Source of the DNA: Treponema socranskii subsp. socranskii VPI DR56BR1116 = ATCC 35536
GTDB lineage: Bacteria; Spirochaetota; Spirochaetia; Treponematales; Treponemataceae
Reading direction: 5' to 3'
Assembly (NCBI RefSeq): GCF_000468115.1
Contig: NZ_AVQI01000067.1
Coordinates: 62,001 to 126,000, forward strand
Length of the DNA stretch: 64,000 nucleotides
Below the pieces are notes generated by a model. That model was not told where the DNA came from. It saw nothing but the letters and a program-made list of their open reading frames with translations, and did not search any database. Below are positions 42,902 to 50,613 of the stretch, piece by piece. How positions within the stretch are numbered: the stretch's first letter is position 1; every line of letters starts with the position of its first letter. The translations under genes were made by a program, and so were the position numbers.

Positions 42902-44686
42902 TTAATTTTTTTCCAAAATCGATTTTCCGACTGCAATGTCTTTAATAAAAAAATCGATTTCCGCTCTGACGCGCTTTAAAAACGACAGGTCGAGAGAAGC
43001 TTTTAAGCCGTCGGGAAAATGCAGGTACAGGTATTCACGGGAGAGAAGCAGCTTTTCGATTTCGGCGCTGCGCTCATTTTCGCTCATATTTTGCCCCGAC
43101 GATAAAATATTTTTTAAGCGTTTGAGAGAGCGCTCTTCTTCTTCATAAAAATCACGGACGGAGAGCGCTTTTCGTTCTGAGAACGCCGTCCCTTCGGCAA
43201 TGGTTTTTTCCGCATGTGCCGCTTTCCCGTCCGCATCCTTTCGAACGATATCCGTTTCCGTACCGGCCGTATTATCGCTTTCCCGAATCAATTCGTCCGC
43301 ATCCTTTTTCGGGATTCCCAAGTCGATGCCCGTCGTTCCCGCATCGAAGAGATTCGGCGATTGGGAAAAATAAGCGCGGAAGGTTTGGGCGTACGAGAAG
43401 AGGGCTGGAGAAGTAAAAAACGGGGTACCGTCTTTTCCGATAATTTTTTGCATGAAGGAAGTGAATGCCGCATCGTAATTTGCCGCAGGCGCGGTTTTGA
43501 AACTCGACGCAAGGCGCGACGTATGAGCTTCCGCTCCGCGCGCGTGCGTCGTACCTGCGCGGTATGAAAAATCGAGTCCCGTAACGAAGACGGGAACCTG
43601 TTCGGTTTTTCGAAGCATAAGCGCTATCTTTGTCGCGGTGAGTCCCACCGAACCGAGGGGCGGCATAACGGGAGGGATAATGTTCCTTGCGGCAAGAGAA
43701 TCGAAAAAGACCGTGTCGTCATAGTGCGGTGAAAAATAGCAGATATCGGCGCCGCACAGGTCGAAAAGTTTCGGCCACGACGTAATGCCTGCAAATACGC
43801 GAAAGCGCTTTCCGTTTGCGCCTAAAAAAAACGGTGCGATGACCGACTGCGCTTCTTCGCACACGACGGCGTCCGGCTCGATGCCGAGACGGAAAAGCGG
43901 GGCAAGGGCGGCATCGGCTGCGACGATATAAAACGCGTTTTGCACGTTTCGAATGCTTCGCGCGGTTTTTTCCATGCTTTCGCCCGCACCGAAAACGACG
44001 ATCGGTTTTTCGACCGACTGCGCAACGCGCTCGATCGGGACTGAGCGGCTTAAATGTGCGAGATTGCGGAAAAGATTTTTTGAAAAGCGGCGTCCGAATT
44101 TGATGAGCGTGACGCGGTTTTTCCAAAAACGCGCTACGGCATTTTCCGCAGCTTCCGTAAGCGCCGCGTAGTGCTGCGGAAAAAACTGCGTGCCTGCCGA
44201 AAAGTCCGCGCGTAAAATGCGGCGGAAGGTTCCTGCAGGGGGAAGAGGCGTTCCGCCTTTTGTTTCGGCGCGGCGCTTTGTAAGCATAAACGGGAGATTC
44301 GGCAATTCGTCCGGCGAAAGCATCGCAAAACGGGCAAGCCCGAGCGGGATGTGTTTTATCGAAAAATCGTACAGCGCCGCGTCGAATTCGCAGCCGAGTA
44401 CAAAACAATTTTCGGGAAGCGAGGTGCACAATTCGGCAAGGCATAAACACAGGACGGGGGAACAGGCGAGCACGAGGGTGCCCGGTGCAAGGGATTTCGA
44501 CAGAACTGCGCTCCTGACCGCTTTTTCAGGCGCGTATTTTGAATAGAGGTATCTGCCCTTATACAAAACGGAAAGGCCGCCTTCCGTCCGCACCGGTCGG
44601 GGATTTCCGTCATCATTTTCGATCACCGCTTCTCCGTTTTTAATCAACATACCCCCTCGGATTTTATATATCGGATTGTATGACAT
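42902..44686 (-). CDS. DUF115 protein (Maf/PseE-like, MptE-like)
   Basis: 594-residue cytoplasmic protein of the DUF115 family (6-hydroxymethylpterin pyrophosphokinase MptE-like fold). In other flagellated bacteria such Maf-type proteins put nonulosonic acids or other sugars on flagellins. Motifs are PIVVFGAGESMEKTAR and AADAALAPLFRLGIEPDAVV, with GLDFSYRAGTTHARG further on. Spirochaetes commonly have such genes with flagellar ones. The last 150 residues are charged helices. No ribosome-binding site; TAAAAT lies only five bases before the ATG. Target protein unknown. Confidence 0.85.
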   Translation of the reverse strand: MSYNPIYKIRGGMLIKNGEAVIENDDGNPRPVRTEGGLSVLYKGRYLYSKYAPEKAVRSAVLSKSLAPGTLVLACSPVLCLCLAELCTSLPENCFVLGCEFDAALYDFSIKHIPLGLARFAMLSPDELPNLPFMLTKRRAETKGGTPLPPAGTFRRILRADFSAGTQFFPQHYAALTEAAENAVARFWKNRVTLIKFGRRFSKNLFRNLAHLSRSVPIERVAQSVEKPIVVFGAGESMEKTARSIRNVQNAFYIVAADAALAPLFRLGIEPDAVVCEEAQSVIAPFFLGANGKRFRVFAGITSWPKLFDLCGADICYFSPHYDDTVFFDSLAARNIIPPVMPPLGSVGLTATKIALMLRKTEQVPVFVTGLDFSYRAGTTHARGAEAHTSRLASSFKTAPAANYDAAFTSFMQKIIGKDGTPFFTSPALFSYAQTFRAYFSQSPNLFDAGTTGIDLGIPKKDADELIRESDNTAGTETDIVRKDADGKAAHAEKTIAEGTAFSERKALSVRDFYEEEERSLKRLKNILSSGQNMSENERSAEIEKLLLSREYLYLHFPDGLKASLDLSFLKRVRAEIDFFIKDIAVGKSILEKN

Positions 44687-44708
44687 TTTTTATTTTAGAA
44701 CAAGACAT

Positions 44709-44726
44709 CGTATTTATGTAAATACG
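44709..44726. promoter_or_regulatory. 18-bp palindrome between divergent genes
   Basis: CGTATTTATGTAAATACG is a perfect palindrome of eight pairs around TG. It lies between the DUF115 gene and the SRD5A-like gene, three bases upstream of the latter's -35 and overlapping a possible -35 (TTTACA) of the former. A shared operator is likely. Confidence 0.6.
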
Positions 44727-44728
44727 GC

Positions 44729-44757
44729 TTGATTAAAATAAAAAAAACGCCGATACT
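44729..44757 (+). promoter_or_regulatory. Likely leaderless promoter of the SRD5A-like gene
   Basis: TTGATT (44729-44734), 17-base spacer, GATACT (44752-44757), then only six bases to the ATG at 44764. No ribosome-binding site. Confidence 0.55.
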
Positions 44758-44763
44758 GCGCGT

Positions 44764-45531
44764 ATGTCGTATTTCTTGTATTGTGCCGTCGAAATAATTA
44801 TGTTTGTCACAGGATTGATTTGTTTTTTCGCTTTGTATTTTATTCCCGCAGGATACGGAAAGCTCATCGATAAAAAATGGGGATTCGCTTTTAACAATAA
44901 AATCGCATGGATACTTATGGAGTGTCCGACACTCATCGTTATGATCTATTTGCTTTGCGCGCTCAACTATGAACACAGGCCGGTACGCGTACTGCTGGCG
45001 TTTTTTTTTATCGCTCACTATATACAGCGTACCTTTGTTTTTCCGTTTTTATTAAAAGGTAAAAGCAAAATGCCGCTTACAATCGTGCTTATGGGCATGA
45101 TCTTCAACACCATAAACGCGCTTTTAATCGGCTTGTGGATTTTTTATTTTTCTCCTGCCGAAATGTACGAGCGCAGCTGGCTTTTCGATCCGCGTTTTAT
45201 TGTCGGGACGATTTTATTTTTTGCGGGCATGTTTATCAATATACGCTCCGACGCCTATATCCGCTCTCTGCGTCCGGCCGGCGACAGTAAGCATTATTAT
45301 CCGTCCCGTGGAATGTACCGCTATATTACGAGCGCAAACTATTTCGGCGAACTCGTGGAATGGCTCGGCTTTGCCGTTTTGACGTGGTCGCTTCCGGGCT
45401 TTTTATTTGTGTTTTGGACTGCGTGCAATTTGGTGCCGAGAGCCGATGCGATTTATAAAAAATATGCCGAAATCTTTCCTGACGAAACGGCGCGATATAA
45501 GCCCAAGCGCATAATTCCGTTTTTATATTGA
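44764..45531 (+). CDS. Steroid 5-alpha-reductase-like membrane protein
   Basis: 255 residues with about six membrane segments. The C-terminal third has the hallmarks of the 3-oxo-5-alpha-steroid 4-dehydrogenase / DUF1295 family: GMYRYITSANYFGELVEWLG, then NLVPRADAIYKKYAEIFPDE and a final RIIPFLY. The Asn/Glu/Tyr pattern there binds NADPH in eukaryotic members. A spirochaete does not make steroids, so the substrate may be a polyprenol, host steroid or other enone lipid. The gene has its own promoter and converges on the epimerase gene 60 bases downstream. Confidence 0.85.
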   Translation: MSYFLYCAVEIIMFVTGLICFFALYFIPAGYGKLIDKKWGFAFNNKIAWILMECPTLIVMIYLLCALNYEHRPVRVLLAFFFIAHYIQRTFVFPFLLKGKSKMPLTIVLMGMIFNTINALLIGLWIFYFSPAEMYERSWLFDPRFIVGTILFFAGMFINIRSDAYIRSLRPAGDSKHYYPSRGMYRYITSANYFGELVEWLGFAVLTWSLPGFLFVFWTACNLVPRADAIYKKYAEIFPDETARYKPKRIIPFLY

Positions 45532-45591
45532 TTTACAGCAGGGAATACGACTCACCCTTTGTCGACGACGGCGATTGTTTTGGGTACGCTT

Positions 45592-47151
45592 TTATTTTTC
45601 GTAGGCCAATATGTCGCGGCCGTCTTCGGCCGAATAGGATTCGGTTTCATTCTCACCGTGATCGTCATACCGAAGCTGTGCATAAAACGGAATGTGCTTT
45701 GCAAGTTCGCCGAAATTCCACGGCGGAGCGCTGCAGCATTCGGGGCACCAATGTCCCGTTTTTAGAACCAAGTACGGGCTTGCCGTAAAGCGGTGGCCGT
45801 TATGGCACTGCCATTGCAAATGGCTGTACATATCGCCCTTCGTCATCGTTTTGCTTACGCACTTTCCGCCGCGGAAAGATGCCGCCTGTTTTACATCTTC
45901 AATATCGAGCTCTTCGGTCTTTTTCGTTTCATCGTAGCCGTGATTTAAAAGCAAACCGTTTTGTTCGATTAAAGATTCATCCTTTAATTTTTCGTAATCC
46001 AAAAAAGCGCCCGTTTCCTGATTTTGATTTTTGCACAATAAAGGAAATTTTTCCCAGCTGCGCGGAAGCGCGCGGTACGCTTCGAGCGAACCGAAAAAAG
46101 CGTTGATCCGTTTTGTAAGATTGTGCGAAACCCAAAAGGCAGGCGCATTGTTCGTGCGCAAAAGCGGCATTATCGCAAAACGTCGTACGAAACGCGGAAA
46201 GGGCTTTCCCAATTTAAAATACCATAATTTTTTTTCGAGTCGTGAAAAGAATTCTTCAAAACTTTCGTGCTGAAAATCGAGGTATTCGTTCAATACGTGC
46301 GAATCGGAAAACCACATACAGTGAAAGTTGCGCGTTGCGTTCCATTCGGGCTTAAAAATTTCGGTGCAGCTTCGTCCCATCATCTTAAAGCCGCGGTCGA
46401 GTGTTTCAAAACCCGTAACTCGGGAAGCCTTTCCGTTTCCGATGTTGTATACTTTTTTCCAAAAATCGGCGCCGAGCGTTCCATCCGAATCTTTTTCGAC
46501 AAGATTTTTCAAAAGCAAGCCGGAAGTTTTTGCTGTTGCCCATTCGATAGGCGTATTCCAGCACGTATGGAACATCAGCCCGTCGTGCATATTATTAAAA
46601 AGCACGCGGTCGTATAAAATGCCGCTTTGCCGCAGTGACACCCAGCACAAAGGAGAATCGATAACCGCGCGTTCGGCTTTTATCTTGCTTGCAGCGTACA
46701 CGTCGAATGCGCTCGGCATGAGCGGGTCTCCGACACGTCCCCACGGGTGTTTGAACGTTCTGTTTCCGTATTCGGCAACCGTGCCGATGTAAACGAATTT
46801 TGTCTTTTGGATTTGGCCGCTCGCAGCTACGGCTTTAAGCAGATTTTCGGTGCCGAGACGGTTGGTGCGGAACGTTTCGTCGGGGTTGTGATCGGCAGCA
46901 GGCGGAATGATCGCCGCACAGTGAAGCACATAGTCGGCGCCTTTTACGGCGGTAAGACAATCGCCGTAATTTTGTATGTCGCCTAATATGACTTCAATGA
47001 GTTTGTTTTTTTGAAGCTTTTTTGCCAAGCGTATATTCGCTTTTTTTGGACGTAAAAGAACGCGGCACAGGAATTTTCCCGTCCGCGCGATTTGCGTCAA
47101 AGCTTCCGCCCCCATCGTTCCGGATACTCCGGTAATGAAGACCGTTTTCAT
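45592..47151 (-). CDS. NAD-dependent epimerase/dehydratase with C-terminal zinc ribbon
   Basis: About 519 residues from the ATG at 47151. Residues 1-300 form an extended short-chain dehydrogenase: ITGVSGTMGAE for NAD, YAASKIKAER with the catalytic Tyr and Lys. A middle part of about 120 residues follows. The last 100 residues contain CHNGHRFTASPY and, a little later, GHWCPEC, which together resemble the Cys-Gly-His...Cys-Pro-x-Cys zinc-ribbon repeat found in some nuclease-like proteins (DUF4379 type). The fusion is unusual. Sugar-nucleotide or steroid-like substrates are possible, the latter suggested by the neighbouring reductase-like gene. Stop converges on that gene. Confidence 0.8.
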   Translation of the reverse strand: MKTVFITGVSGTMGAEALTQIARTGKFLCRVLLRPKKANIRLAKKLQKNKLIEVILGDIQNYGDCLTAVKGADYVLHCAAIIPPAADHNPDETFRTNRLGTENLLKAVAASGQIQKTKFVYIGTVAEYGNRTFKHPWGRVGDPLMPSAFDVYAASKIKAERAVIDSPLCWVSLRQSGILYDRVLFNNMHDGLMFHTCWNTPIEWATAKTSGLLLKNLVEKDSDGTLGADFWKKVYNIGNGKASRVTGFETLDRGFKMMGRSCTEIFKPEWNATRNFHCMWFSDSHVLNEYLDFQHESFEEFFSRLEKKLWYFKLGKPFPRFVRRFAIMPLLRTNNAPAFWVSHNLTKRINAFFGSLEAYRALPRSWEKFPLLCKNQNQETGAFLDYEKLKDESLIEQNGLLLNHGYDETKKTEELDIEDVKQAASFRGGKCVSKTMTKGDMYSHLQWQCHNGHRFTASPYLVLKTGHWCPECCSAPPWNFGELAKHIPFYAQLRYDDHGENETESYSAEDGRDILAYEK

Positions 47152-47182
47152 TTTTCGTAAAATAAAATTGCGAACATCGCTG

Positions 47183-48655
47183 TCAGTTGTTCGACGCATT
47201 CATAAAATAATTGAAGTATACCGTAAAGAGATCGTTTTTCAGTTTCGGACTCGCCATGAGGTGCGAAGAAGCCGACGATTCGTCGCTGCTCGCAATCTGT
47301 CCTGCAAGCGAAGCCGCGTTTTCCGACGGCTCGTCTTTTACTTCGTTCGTATACTGCAGCACGAGCACGTTTTTCCCGTTGACGATAGGCGATGAGATTT
47401 CATTGGACTTTAAGGAAAATGCCGTCTGCAAAAAGTTTTTGTTCGTGTCGGCTCCCGAAAGCCCTTGAATGCTCGTATCCACGGAATTGGCAAACGAAAC
47501 GCTTCCGTAGTTGAGCGGGAAAGGAGCGATCGCCGTGTTCGCTGCGTCGATTTTTTTTGCCGCTTCCTCGAATCCGCTGCTTGCGGCTTCCGCTGCAAAA
47601 TTCTTTGCTATATCCGTATAATAATCTTCGATGCGCCCCGCTTCATTCGAGCGCAGATAGCTCCACACATCCTTTACGGTTTGTTCATTTGTAAAATCGG
47701 GATCGGAAGCGCTGCCGTCCGCGTGAAACACGGAAAAGCCGATATTCGTTTCGATGACGGCACTCGTCGCATCTTTTGCAAGGGAAACGACTTTTTCGAC
47801 GTCGTCGGAATTTTTTATGATGCGTTCGATTTCATATCGATATGAATTTGTTAATTTTCCGTTCGCATCGCTGTAATTTTTCGTCGAATATTCGTTTACC
47901 GCGTCCGCAAATGTGATTTCGTTATTTTTAAGGCGCTTCGCTACGGTTTCCGCTTTCGATTTTTCGCCGCACGTGATGATCGACATATCGTATTTAATAA
48001 ATTTCTGCGCGTTTGCACGCCCGTATGCTTCTTTTTCGCTGTCGGGATAATCGTCGGTGCTGAAGGATACCATATCGAATCCCCGTTTTTCGGTGCCGAA
48101 ATTTTCAAAAAAAGCGATTTCGTTTTCAGACGATTTTAATCCGTACAGCGCCGTACCCGCAAACTGTTCGGAAGAACCGAATACGTCGTCGGTGTAGCGG
48201 CGCATCGTAAGTTCTTCGCGGATTTCCTTTTGTCTCCGTTCGATTTCGGATGCGGGGGTTTCTCTGTATTTTCGCTGCGAGTATTTGCCGTTTTCAAAAA
48301 AGTCCGGAAGCATTTCACGGTTTACGGCGCTTTGCGGTACGACATAACCGCTCTCTGCTACCGCCTGCGTATATGCCATTTTTTGAACGACCGCGTTGAA
48401 CGCATAATTAAAAATATAATAATTAGACTGCGGGTCGAGCTGTCTGCCCTGTCTTTGAAAAAGATCCGCATATTTCGAAACGTAGTCGGCAAAATCGGAA
48501 CCCTGTTCGTATTTTATTTTTTTGCCGTCGTAGGATCCGAATGGCGGGAGCGTGTCCCGATTGCCTCGTCCGACCATGGCGGGAGCGAGGATAAACGCAA
48601 AAGCCGATACGGCCAAAACGATAATCAAGCCGGCGGTGTAAAAGCCCTTTTTCAT
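47183..48655 (-). CDS. PpiD/SurA-like periplasmic chaperone (parvulin-type)
   Basis: 490 residues from the ATG at 48655 (AAGGA upstream). One N-terminal membrane segment (FYTAGLIIVLAVSAFAFILA) anchors it, and the rest is periplasmic. Residues about 40-170 resemble the SurA/PpiD N-terminal chaperone domain (NYAFNAVVQKMAYTQAVAESG), and the centre (ITFADAVNEYSTKNYSDANG) fits a parvulin-like domain. Key parvulin catalytic residues are not obvious, so it may act only as a chaperone. It likely helps outer-membrane protein folding. Its stop is 31 bases before the epimerase start. Confidence 0.82.
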   Translation of the reverse strand: MKKGFYTAGLIIVLAVSAFAFILAPAMVGRGNRDTLPPFGSYDGKKIKYEQGSDFADYVSKYADLFQRQGRQLDPQSNYYIFNYAFNAVVQKMAYTQAVAESGYVVPQSAVNREMLPDFFENGKYSQRKYRETPASEIERRQKEIREELTMRRYTDDVFGSSEQFAGTALYGLKSSENEIAFFENFGTEKRGFDMVSFSTDDYPDSEKEAYGRANAQKFIKYDMSIITCGEKSKAETVAKRLKNNEITFADAVNEYSTKNYSDANGKLTNSYRYEIERIIKNSDDVEKVVSLAKDATSAVIETNIGFSVFHADGSASDPDFTNEQTVKDVWSYLRSNEAGRIEDYYTDIAKNFAAEAASSGFEEAAKKIDAANTAIAPFPLNYGSVSFANSVDTSIQGLSGADTNKNFLQTAFSLKSNEISSPIVNGKNVLVLQYTNEVKDEPSENAASLAGQIASSDESSASSHLMASPKLKNDLFTVYFNYFMNASNN

Positions 48656-48699
48656 GATAGAATCCTTATACCAATTCGTGTAAAATAGAAAATTGTATA

Positions 48700-48728
48700 A
48701 TTTTATCACGATAAGGACGGAGTGTCAA
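48700..48728 (-). promoter_or_regulatory. Promoter of the PpiD-like gene
   Basis: On the minus strand, TTGACA (complement of 48723-48728), 17-base spacer, TAAAAT (complement of 48700-48705). Start lies near 48693, leaving a leader of about 38 bases. Confidence 0.75.
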
Positions 48729-48730
48729 TT

Positions 48731-48758
48731 TATGCGCCGATTGTTATGCGCCGATTGT
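48731..48758. repeat. Perfect 14-bp tandem duplication
   Basis: TATGCGCCGATTGT occurs twice without a gap, directly upstream of the -35 box of the PpiD-like gene. A duplicated regulator site or a replication slippage product are both possible. Confidence 0.8.
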
Positions 48759-48786
48759 CCGAAAGTATCGCCGAATGTGTCAAATA

Positions 48787-49986
48787 TTATCGTCGGATGT
48801 CGGATATGCCGTCGGCTTTTGTTCGGCGTCTGGATTGCTTTCGCGTACGGTAATACGTATTTTTATCTCGATACAACATATCGTCGGCTCTGCCTATGAG
48901 AGATGCCGGATGCTCGTCGGCTGTCGTACACTTTGTATATCCGATGCTGAGCGTCAGCGCGTAGGGAAGAGCTCTTTCTTGCGATTTTTCCGCGATCATA
49001 TTTCGGATGGTTTGCATGAACGATTCCGGATCCGGAATGTGCTGCGCTTCGGCGATTATGATAAATTCGTCGCCTCCCCAGCGCGCGATAAAACTGTGAT
49101 ACAGCCGTCCGATGTCCTGAAATGTTTCGGCGACGGTTTTGATTGCGTTATCGCCTTCCAAATGTCCGTACGTATCGTTGATATGTTTGAAACTGTTTAT
49201 ATCGGTTATGAAAAAGTAAAGCGGGCGAAGCGCGGAAACCGACGGAAGCCTATTCAAAAGCCACTCGTCGGCGAGCCGCCTGTTGTTTAATCCGGTGAGC
49301 GCATCGCTGTAAATCTGCGATTCTTGGAGGTTTGCAAAGACGATAAAGATCGCAAACAGCATCGCCATTTCCAAAATAGGCAAGTCCGGGATTATAGCAT
49401 CGATGCCGCCGGCGATGAACGGACAAAACAAAAACGCGATGAGCATAAAGTATTCTTTTTTCTTTGCAGCGTTTTTTATCCGCTTCGAAGCGACGGCGGC
49501 ATGAACGGATGCGAATGCAAGATAGAAAATATCGAGCACCAGCTGAATGTCGTAGAGCGGGCCGTGGACATAATTACCTGCGGCACTGTAGTAAAAGAGC
49601 CATCCCGTAAACGGAGACGAAAGAGAGAGCAGGACGATGATGCACATCGGCACGGGGTACAGGCAGCGGAATACTTTCGACTGCCATAGGGGGGAGTGCA
49701 ATTTCAATTCCGCGTATTGAAACCAAAAGAATGCGCACAAACTCAGTGCGATTATATTCATGCTGCTGAGCGGATAACCCCATACAGCGGGAAGGTAGCC
49801 GTAATTGCACCATACCCAAACGCCGTTCGTTATTAAAAAAACAGCGTATCCCGAGATGACGCCTTTAAAGGCGCGCATTTCCGATTCGCTTCCGACATCG
49901 CGAGTAAGTTTTGTTCCGATGACTACGGCAATGGCAAAGCAGATGACGGTGACGGAAAAATAAGCGACGACATACGTGAATATCAC
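48787..49986 (-). CDS. Membrane-bound diguanylate cyclase (GGDEF)
   Basis: 399 residues: six to seven membrane segments in residues 1-215, then a GGDEF domain (YSDALTGLNNRRLADEWL, INSFKHINDTYGHLEGDNA, ARWGGDEFIIIAE). It makes cyclic di-GMP, which controls motility and surface traits in treponemes. The inhibitory RxxD site five residues before GGDEF is absent (YHSF there), so product inhibition is probably lacking. It starts at GTG 49986 with GGGGGAG upstream. The gene lies close to chemotaxis and FliG-like genes. Confidence 0.92.
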   Translation of the reverse strand: MIFTYVVAYFSVTVICFAIAVVIGTKLTRDVGSESEMRAFKGVISGYAVFLITNGVWVWCNYGYLPAVWGYPLSSMNIIALSLCAFFWFQYAELKLHSPLWQSKVFRCLYPVPMCIIVLLSLSSPFTGWLFYYSAAGNYVHGPLYDIQLVLDIFYLAFASVHAAVASKRIKNAAKKKEYFMLIAFLFCPFIAGGIDAIIPDLPILEMAMLFAIFIVFANLQESQIYSDALTGLNNRRLADEWLLNRLPSVSALRPLYFFITDINSFKHINDTYGHLEGDNAIKTVAETFQDIGRLYHSFIARWGGDEFIIIAEAQHIPDPESFMQTIRNMIAEKSQERALPYALTLSIGYTKCTTADEHPASLIGRADDMLYRDKNTYYRTRKQSRRRTKADGISDIRR

Positions 49987-50086
49987 AGGAATTCTCTCCC
50001 CCTGTCATAAATCTTAGTGATACACAAGGAGTCCGTTCAAGTATAATATAAAACAAAAAAATGTACTATCTTTTTTTTACGATTTT

Positions 50087-50099
50087 CGATACAGTATCG
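50087..50099. promoter_or_regulatory. 13-bp palindrome upstream of the FliG/FliF-like gene
   Basis: CGATACAGTATCG is a perfect palindrome 24 bases before the ATG at 50123, in an AT-rich region where the promoter must lie. It may be an operator; no clear -35/-10 pair is seen. Confidence 0.45.
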
Positions 50100-50122
50100 G
50101 TATAGGATTTTCGAGGACGTAC

Positions 50123-50500
50123 ATGAGCGATTTTATAAAGACTGCATATCCGTATATACCCGGAATTCAAAAAGCGGCGATTTTGTTCGGAGAGTTGGGA
50201 ATCGATGCGGGCGAAGCCGTTTTTCGGCATTTGCATCTGTCCGACCGAGAGCGGCGCTCGCTTACTTCCGCGATTCGAATGCTCGGCCGGTATAATCCCC
50301 GTGACGAACGGCAGGTGTTGCGCGAGCTTTCCGTTTTGCAGGAAGCGATCGACTACGGTACGGCAAAGGGAATCTTTGTTGCACCGCAAAAGCCTAAGGG
50401 GCAGGGAGATTCCGTCCGTAGTCCGGCCGATATTGCGCGTATGGCAAAAACGGAACCCGATACCGTCGCCCGCGTGTTGAAAAGCTGGCTTGAAACATAA
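50123..50500 (+). CDS. Small protein with FliG N-terminal-like domain and FliF C-terminal-like motif
   Basis: 125 residues. The first 70 resemble the N-terminal domain of the flagellar switch protein FliG (IQKAAILFGELGIDAGEAVF, then RHLHLSDRERRSLTSAIRML). The last 25 (RMAKTEPDTVARVLKSWL) match the C-terminal peptide of the MS-ring protein FliF, which has the pattern M-x3-(D/E)P-x2-VA-x-V(I/L)-x2-W. In flagella this FliF tail packs into the FliG N-terminal domain. A protein carrying both halves could close on itself, form chains, or compete with the FliF-FliG joint. It lies alone between a GGDEF gene and an MCP gene. A true role in motility is inferred, not shown. Confidence 0.7.
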   Translation: MSDFIKTAYPYIPGIQKAAILFGELGIDAGEAVFRHLHLSDRERRSLTSAIRMLGRYNPRDERQVLRELSVLQEAIDYGTAKGIFVAPQKPKGQGDSVRSPADIARMAKTEPDTVARVLKSWLET

Positions 50501-50582
50501 ATCCTGCGTGCGGCCCGCATTGTGCGTCGAACTTGCGCGACAGTTCATCCGCGGGCAGCGCATCGTTCAAAACAGTTTCAAT

Positions 50583-50603
50583 CATTCGATAAAAAATCGA
50601 ATG
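50583..50603. terminator. Bidirectional terminator
   Basis: CATTCGAT and ATCGAATG pair around a five-A loop, between the FliG/FliF-like gene and the converging MCP gene. Confidence 0.65.
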
Positions 50604-50613
50604 ACCGAAACGC

